Shown piece after piece: positions 60,348 through 64,000 of a DNA stretch of 64,000 nt. The notes below the pieces were generated by a model. It saw only the letters and a list, made by a program, of their open reading frames with translations, was not told the origin of the DNA and did not search any database. Numbering within the stretch: position 1 is the stretch's first letter; each line of letters starts with the position of its first letter. The DNA is from Ructibacterium gallinarum. GTDB taxonomy: Bacteria; Bacillota; Clostridia; Monoglobales; Monoglobaceae. A program made the position numbers and the translations under genes. Location of the stretch: positions 222,145 to 286,144 of the forward strand of contig NZ_JADCKB010000001.1 of NCBI RefSeq assembly GCF_014982785.1, in the 5' to 3' direction.

Positions 60348-61775
60348 ATGCGAATCAAAAAGCTGGCGTTGTTTCTGGCGGCCGTGATGACCCTGGTCAG
60401 TCTGTCCGTTTCCGTGTCAGCCTATGACAATATGTTTTCGGATGTGCCGGAAGACGCCTGGGAAGCGCCTTATGTTTATGATCTGGTGGGCCGGGGGATT
60501 CTTAGCGGCTACGGGGACGGCACCTTTGGCCCCCGCGTTACCGTAAAACGCTGTGAATACGCAAAGATGCTGGTGGGTATCAGCCAGACACCCCTGAGCA
60601 ACAGCCTTACCACCCCTTATGCAGACGTACCCAGCTGGGAATGGTATTTCCCCTATGTCAACAGCTCCACCTCGTTTATGACAGGCTTTACCGAGGACGG
60701 CGTTTTATACTTCCGCCCCGAATGGGACGCCACCCGTGAGGATGTCACGGTAGCGCTGATCAAGGCGCTTAATATTGACCTTTCTCCTTATACCGATCCT
60801 ACCGGGTATTTATCTCAGAAGTTTTCGGATGTGGATTCCATCGCCGCCCATAACCGGGTTTATATCGCCGCCGCCGTTGACAAAGGCTATATCACCGGCG
60901 ACGTAAACGGAACCTTCCGGGGACAGGATCCGATTATCCGGGCGGAGATTGTGGCGGTTCTTTGCCGCGCTTTCCCCGCAGATACCAACGATTCCACCAA
61001 TACTGCCGTCAATGACACATTGACGGCTTTCTTTTTGGATGTGGGACAGGGGGACGCCTGTTTTTTAGAGCTTCCGGGCGGTAAAACCATGCTGATTGAC
61101 GCCGGAACCGCGCAGGCAGAACAAACCATTCTGTCCCTGCTGCAAAGCCGGGGACATTCCCACATTGATTATGTGATTGCCACCCACCCCCACGCCGACC
61201 ACATCGGCGCCATGGCGCAAATCCTCCAGCAGGTTTCTGCGAGCGTTGTCTATATGCCCGACGCCCAGACCAATACCAAGACCTTTGAAACCCTGCTGCA
61301 AACCATTCTGGACAAAAATCTGCCCGTGGTAAAAGCCGCCGCCGGCGTCACCATTGACGATATACCCGGCTGCAGCGCCGTTTTCCTGTCGCCGTCAGAA
61401 ACTACGCCGGAAGATCTGAACGACCAATCCGCGGTTTTGCGGCTTTCCTATGGACAGATTGATTTTCTCTTTGCCGGAGACGCCGAAGCCGGCGCCGAAG
61501 CGGTTATGTGCAGTACCGGCCTGCCCCTTTCCGCTGATATCCTGAAAGTGGGGCACCACGGATCCGACACCTCTCTGACGCCTGCGTTTCTGGCCGGGGT
61601 CAGCCCTTCCTGCGGGATCATCTCCTGCGGCGCTGACAATTCCTATGGCCATCCAGCCCAGCAAACGCTGGATGCGCTTTCTGCCGCCGGCGCACAGATC
61701 TGGCGCACCGACCAAAACGGCACCATCACCGTTACCACAGACGGAAACACCTTTGCCTGTCAGGCAGAGCGCTGA
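60348..61775 (+). CDS. SLH-anchored MBL-fold hydrolase, ComEC C-terminal-like
   Basis: A 475-residue exported protein with a signal peptide (1-25), SLH repeats (about 28-210; GYGDGTFGPRVTVKRCEYAK, then GDVNGTFRGQDPIIRAEIVA) and a metallo-beta-lactamase domain (225-475). The MBL domain has FFLDVGQGDACFLELPGG, the metal motif THPHADHIG, the FAGDAEAGAE loop and KVGHHGSDTS. The MBL part matches the C-terminal domain of the DNA-uptake protein ComEC, but no membrane channel is present. A surface-bound nuclease or phosphodiesterase is the best inference. A DUF3006 gene follows. Confidence 0.87.
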   Translation: MRIKKLALFLAAVMTLVSLSVSVSAYDNMFSDVPEDAWEAPYVYDLVGRGILSGYGDGTFGPRVTVKRCEYAKMLVGISQTPLSNSLTTPYADVPSWEWYFPYVNSSTSFMTGFTEDGVLYFRPEWDATREDVTVALIKALNIDLSPYTDPTGYLSQKFSDVDSIAAHNRVYIAAAVDKGYITGDVNGTFRGQDPIIRAEIVAVLCRAFPADTNDSTNTAVNDTLTAFFLDVGQGDACFLELPGGKTMLIDAGTAQAEQTILSLLQSRGHSHIDYVIATHPHADHIGAMAQILQQVSASVVYMPDAQTNTKTFETLLQTILDKNLPVVKAAAGVTIDDIPGCSAVFLSPSETTPEDLNDQSAVLRLSYGQIDFLFAGDAEAGAEAVMCSTGLPLSADILKVGHHGSDTSLTPAFLAGVSPSCGIISCGADNSYGHPAQQTLDALSAAGAQIWRTDQNGTITVTTDGNTFACQAER

Positions 61776-61791
61776 AAAAAGGAGGGTATTT

Positions 61792-61998
61792 ATGACAGTA
61801 ATCATTGACCGAATCGAGGGCGATACCGCTGTGGCCGAACTGCCCGACGGCAGTTTTGCCGCCCTTTCTATCAAGCTGATTCCCGGCGTCCGGGAAGGCG
61901 ACGCGGTAACCATTTCGATTGACCAAGAAGCCACTTTAAAAAGAAAAAAACATATTGACCAATTGATGAAACAGGTTTTTGATGAAAACCGAAAGTAA
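61792..61998 (+). CDS. DUF3006-domain protein
   Basis: A 68-residue protein beginning TVIIDRIEGDTAVAELPDGS, the standard pattern of the DUF3006 family, a small beta-barrel protein commonly found next to ComEC-like MBL genes. The ATG at 61792 follows GGAGGG, 16 bases past the MBL stop; a longer in-frame ORF upstream overlaps that gene and is rejected. The basic C-terminal tail (LKRKKHIDQLMKQV) may bind nucleic acid. Function is unknown. Confidence 0.85.
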   Translation: MTVIIDRIEGDTAVAELPDGSFAALSIKLIPGVREGDAVTISIDQEATLKRKKHIDQLMKQVFDENRK

Positions 61999-62046
61999 CC
62001 TTTTTTCCGCCAACATAATTTATGGAAGGAAAGCCTTATAGAATAA

Positions 62047-62072
62047 AAACACGTCCAGGCACGGACGTGTTT
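62047..62072 (+). terminator. Terminator hairpin of the DUF3006 gene
   Basis: AAACACGTCC (62047-62056) pairs exactly with GGACGTGTTT (62063-62072). It is followed immediately by a decayed end of the 354-bp repeat family. Confidence 0.8.
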
Positions 62073-62101
62073 CAGGGTGTCGATAAACCACCACCATGCT
62101 G
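62073..62101 (+). repeat. Decayed end of the terminator-nested repeat family
   Basis: CAGGGTGTCGATAAA followed by CCACCACCATGCTG resembles the terminal CAGCGTGTCGATAAA...CGACACGCTG hairpin of the 354-bp repeat. Like the full copies it lies between two terminator hairpins and downstream of a gene in the same orientation. Confidence 0.55.
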
Positions 62102-62103
62102 CA

Positions 62104-62130
62104 GCGGCTGCCTAAAACAGCCGCTCTTTT
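62104..62130 (+). terminator. Second terminator hairpin
   Basis: GCGGCTG (62104-62110) pairs with CAGCCGC (62118-62124), followed by TCTTTT. Confidence 0.75.
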
Positions 62131-62205
62131 CCATTTTAACTTTTTGACCCCAACTATTGACGTTGAGCCTTTTTAATTTATTCAATTTAATTCAATTAAC
62201 AAAAA

Positions 62206-63447
62206 CTAATTTTTTTGAATGGCTTCTATGCTATCATCCAGAATGATTTTATTTAACCGTTCTAAATTAATGGAATAAAATTTATATCTATTCTTAGTTT
62301 TAACAATAATCATATCATCTGGTATTTGACGCATTAGTTTTTTTACCATATATTTACTTTGTTTCATATTGTTCTGCAGTTCTATCATAGATATACCTTG
62401 CTCGCTGAATAATGCCGCTTGAATCAAAAGACTATATAATCTAAGTATCTCATCACTATCAGTTAAATGCCTAATAGCCAATTCATACTTTTCCCATATA
62501 GTTATTTTTTCGTTCAGCGATTTCTTTAATTCTTTCATAGCTTTATATATCATCTCTAATTGCATTAATAGAAAGGGCGTTATATCGCCAAGATTACGTT
62601 GATCATTGCATAACTTAAACGCTTTATAATATGTGCTAATATTCTCTTTTATAGTTTCTGAAATCCTTAAGGATATCAATGGGGTTAGCGTTTTAGAAAT
62701 TCCATAACTCAATATAAACCTTCCTAATCTCCCATTACCATCATAAAACGGATGAATATATTCTATTAAATAATGAAAAATACAAACTCTAAATAACTCA
62801 TCCACCGATTCATCCTGCAAAAATTCAAGAGCTCGTGTCATCGCTTCAATTATTTTACTTTCGGGTGTTAATCCAGTATGAATTATTCTATCAGTTTCAC
62901 TATGAACAGTAACCGCCTCTTTACGAAAAATTTTCCCATCTGGTTTATTTTTGGGATCTTCATGAAGTATTTCTTCGAGAAATACTTCATCATAAATATC
63001 CCTGATATTCTGACAATTATCCAAACAAATTTGCTCTTGCTTAATTAACTTTAGATATTTATTAACTAATCCTACAAAACGTTGATGTTTTCCTTCATGC
63101 TTTGATTGCACTTCTAAAATATTCAGGGCTTCACCAATCTCTTTCCGACTACTGTGTACACCCTCAATTTTATTTGTGATAACTATTTCATCAATCAAGC
63201 ATTTTTTCGAATATTGATCTATTGCAATACCAGGAAGTTCGTTGCATAAACTCGATACTTCTTTATCAATCTTTGCAATTTTATATGCGATTTTCATTAC
63301 CATAGCATTTTCCATATAGAACGCCTGATGTTCTCCTATATAAAAATTAAGTTTAACCGTATCTTCTGAATTAAATCTTTTTAAATATTCTTCAGCATAA
63401 ATATCATTACTTTCATAATATAGGCTTTTTAAGTTATTATACTTCAT
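62206..63447 (-). CDS. Fic-domain protein (AMPylase-like)
   Basis: A 413-residue protein. The Fic core has HPFYDGNGRLGR (HxFx[D/E]GNGRxxR), carrying the catalytic His and nucleotide-binding residues. An upstream TNKIEG (about 93-98) matches the S/TxxxE(G/N) inhibitory helix of class II Fic proteins. The C-terminal 100 residues look like a winged-helix domain (ISMIELQNNMKQSKYMVKKL). It would transfer AMP to a target protein. The ATG after GAGGTGG is used rather than the GTG inside that site. The gene is markedly AT-rich compared with its left neighbours, suggesting recent transfer. No antitoxin gene was seen next to it. Confidence 0.87.
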   Translation of the reverse strand: MKYNNLKSLYYESNDIYAEEYLKRFNSEDTVKLNFYIGEHQAFYMENAMVMKIAYKIAKIDKEVSSLCNELPGIAIDQYSKKCLIDEIVITNKIEGVHSSRKEIGEALNILEVQSKHEGKHQRFVGLVNKYLKLIKQEQICLDNCQNIRDIYDEVFLEEILHEDPKNKPDGKIFRKEAVTVHSETDRIIHTGLTPESKIIEAMTRALEFLQDESVDELFRVCIFHYLIEYIHPFYDGNGRLGRFILSYGISKTLTPLISLRISETIKENISTYYKAFKLCNDQRNLGDITPFLLMQLEMIYKAMKELKKSLNEKITIWEKYELAIRHLTDSDEILRLYSLLIQAALFSEQGISMIELQNNMKQSKYMVKKLMRQIPDDMIIVKTKNRYKFYSINLERLNKIILDDSIEAIQKN

Positions 63448-63479
63448 AAAATCCACCTCTATTTTTCTATTTAGTTAAT

Positions 63480-63840
63480 AATATCATATGTTAAATTAAA
63501 AAACAAGCTTTTTTTAATTTAATATTCAAACTCCAATTGCTATATATAAATTATTTAGTGTTTTTTTCTTTATCTTTCATGTTCTATGTGCGATTAATCA
63601 AAATTAATATGTCTTATTTATATGTATCTTTTCCTTTACTATACTTATTTTTTCACATTTTTTACCCACAACTAATTATTCAAATCAAATTTCACTGCTT
63701 TCGTTCTATATTAATAATATATAATATGAATGTCATAGCGTGCCATAATTATATCATCAAACTTTTTTCTCGAGCTCGATTTATTGCTTACTCCAACATT
63801 TATTATAGAGCCAAATATTAAATAAAATCGTGTATAAAAC
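63480..63840. other. AT-rich stretch without a supported gene
   Basis: Very AT-rich sequence upstream of the Fic gene. A 94-codon plus-strand frame exists but has no ribosome site and a low-complexity Phe/Ile/Tyr composition, so it is not called. Confidence 0.4.
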
Positions 63841-63844
63841 AAAT

Positions 63845-63870
63845 AACCCACGCAAAAACGTGGGTTTATA
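63845..63870 (+). terminator. Hairpin with T-tract
   Basis: AACCCACG (63845-63852) pairs with CGTGGGTT (63859-63866), followed by TATAC. A second hairpin CCCCTG/CAGGGG (63882-63908) followed by CTGCTTTTG lies just after. Both may end a transcript from either side. Confidence 0.55.
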
Positions 63871-64000
63871 CTATAGAAAAACCCCTGTTTTCGCTCAGAA
63901 AGCAGGGGCTGCTTTTGTTAATGAGAATAAATTTCTAAAAATTTGCGTAAAGGCGAAAAGATATGTTGATTTATCAGTTCTGTTCCACCTATGTATTGCG

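Noticed and set aside
63537..63821. 94-codon ORF in the AT-rich right-hand region
   Set aside because: No ribosome site, low-complexity Phe/Tyr/Ile composition, and no family resemblance.

Overview
The window looks like the chromosome of an anaerobic, probably gut-dwelling member of the Clostridia (Bacillota). The signs are AGGAGG-type ribosome sites, PerR with reverse rubrerythrin, SLH-anchored surface proteins, copper-amine-oxidase-like stalk domains, a fructose PTS operon carrying its own ptsH and ptsI, and many AraC-regulated glycosidases. No rRNA, tRNA or CRISPR array was recognised.

Region 1 (0.1-2.3 kb) holds a PerR-like regulator with reverse rubrerythrin, then a wrecked integrase and an IS3-family remnant. 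Region 2 (2.3-16.4 kb, minus strand) is the most unusual part. An eight-gene operon (MerR regulator, flavin reductase, lipoprotein flavodoxin, FGE-like/flavodoxin lipoprotein, cupin, small flavodoxin, stalk/FGE-like/flavodoxin, CMD/stalk/flavodoxin) and a five-gene operon (alcohol dehydrogenase, stalk/flavodoxin/cyclophilin-like, acetyltransferase, aldo-keto reductase, DUF4405 membrane haem protein) flank a LysR gene. Five of the six flavodoxin-fold proteins carry export signals, so this looks like an extracytoplasmic flavodoxin redox system.

Region 3 (16.5-28.7 kb) has small regulators, a string of acetyltransferases, another flavodoxin, several decaying genes, an XRE-controlled ABC exporter, an SLH-anchored M13 metallopeptidase and a flavodoxin-ferredoxin protein. 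Region 4 (28.7-40.3 kb) is a carbohydrate region. One operon (MBL lactonase-like, sugar-acid dehydratase, SDR fused to GH16, TIM-barrel glycosidase, chimeric GH3/alcohol dehydrogenase remnant) faces an AraC gene. A second module has a five-bladed-propeller glycosidase and an (alpha/alpha)6 glycosidase facing another AraC gene.

Region 5 (40.3-52.6 kb) is core metabolism: fruR-fruK-fruA-ptsH-ptsI, glycogen phosphorylase, a polar amino-acid ABC transporter and GAPDH. Region 6 (52.6-56.4 kb) is bracketed by two inverted 354-bp copies of a non-coding, hairpin-rich repeat. Each copy sits just behind an intrinsic terminator, with a second hairpin on its far side. Between them lie a GH130-type phosphorylase, a divergent AraC gene, a small unknown ORF and a cupin. 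Region 7 (56.4-64 kb) has a large SLH surface protein, a DUF6062-like cysteine-rich protein, an SLH-MBL (ComEC-like) protein with a DUF3006 partner, and an AT-rich Fic gene.

Part-2 highlights are the extracytoplasmic flavodoxin cluster, the terminator-nested repeat (with a third, decayed locus at about 62.07 kb), an HPr lacking the regulatory Ser46, and several gene fusions or chimeras that look like recent deletions or frameshifts.
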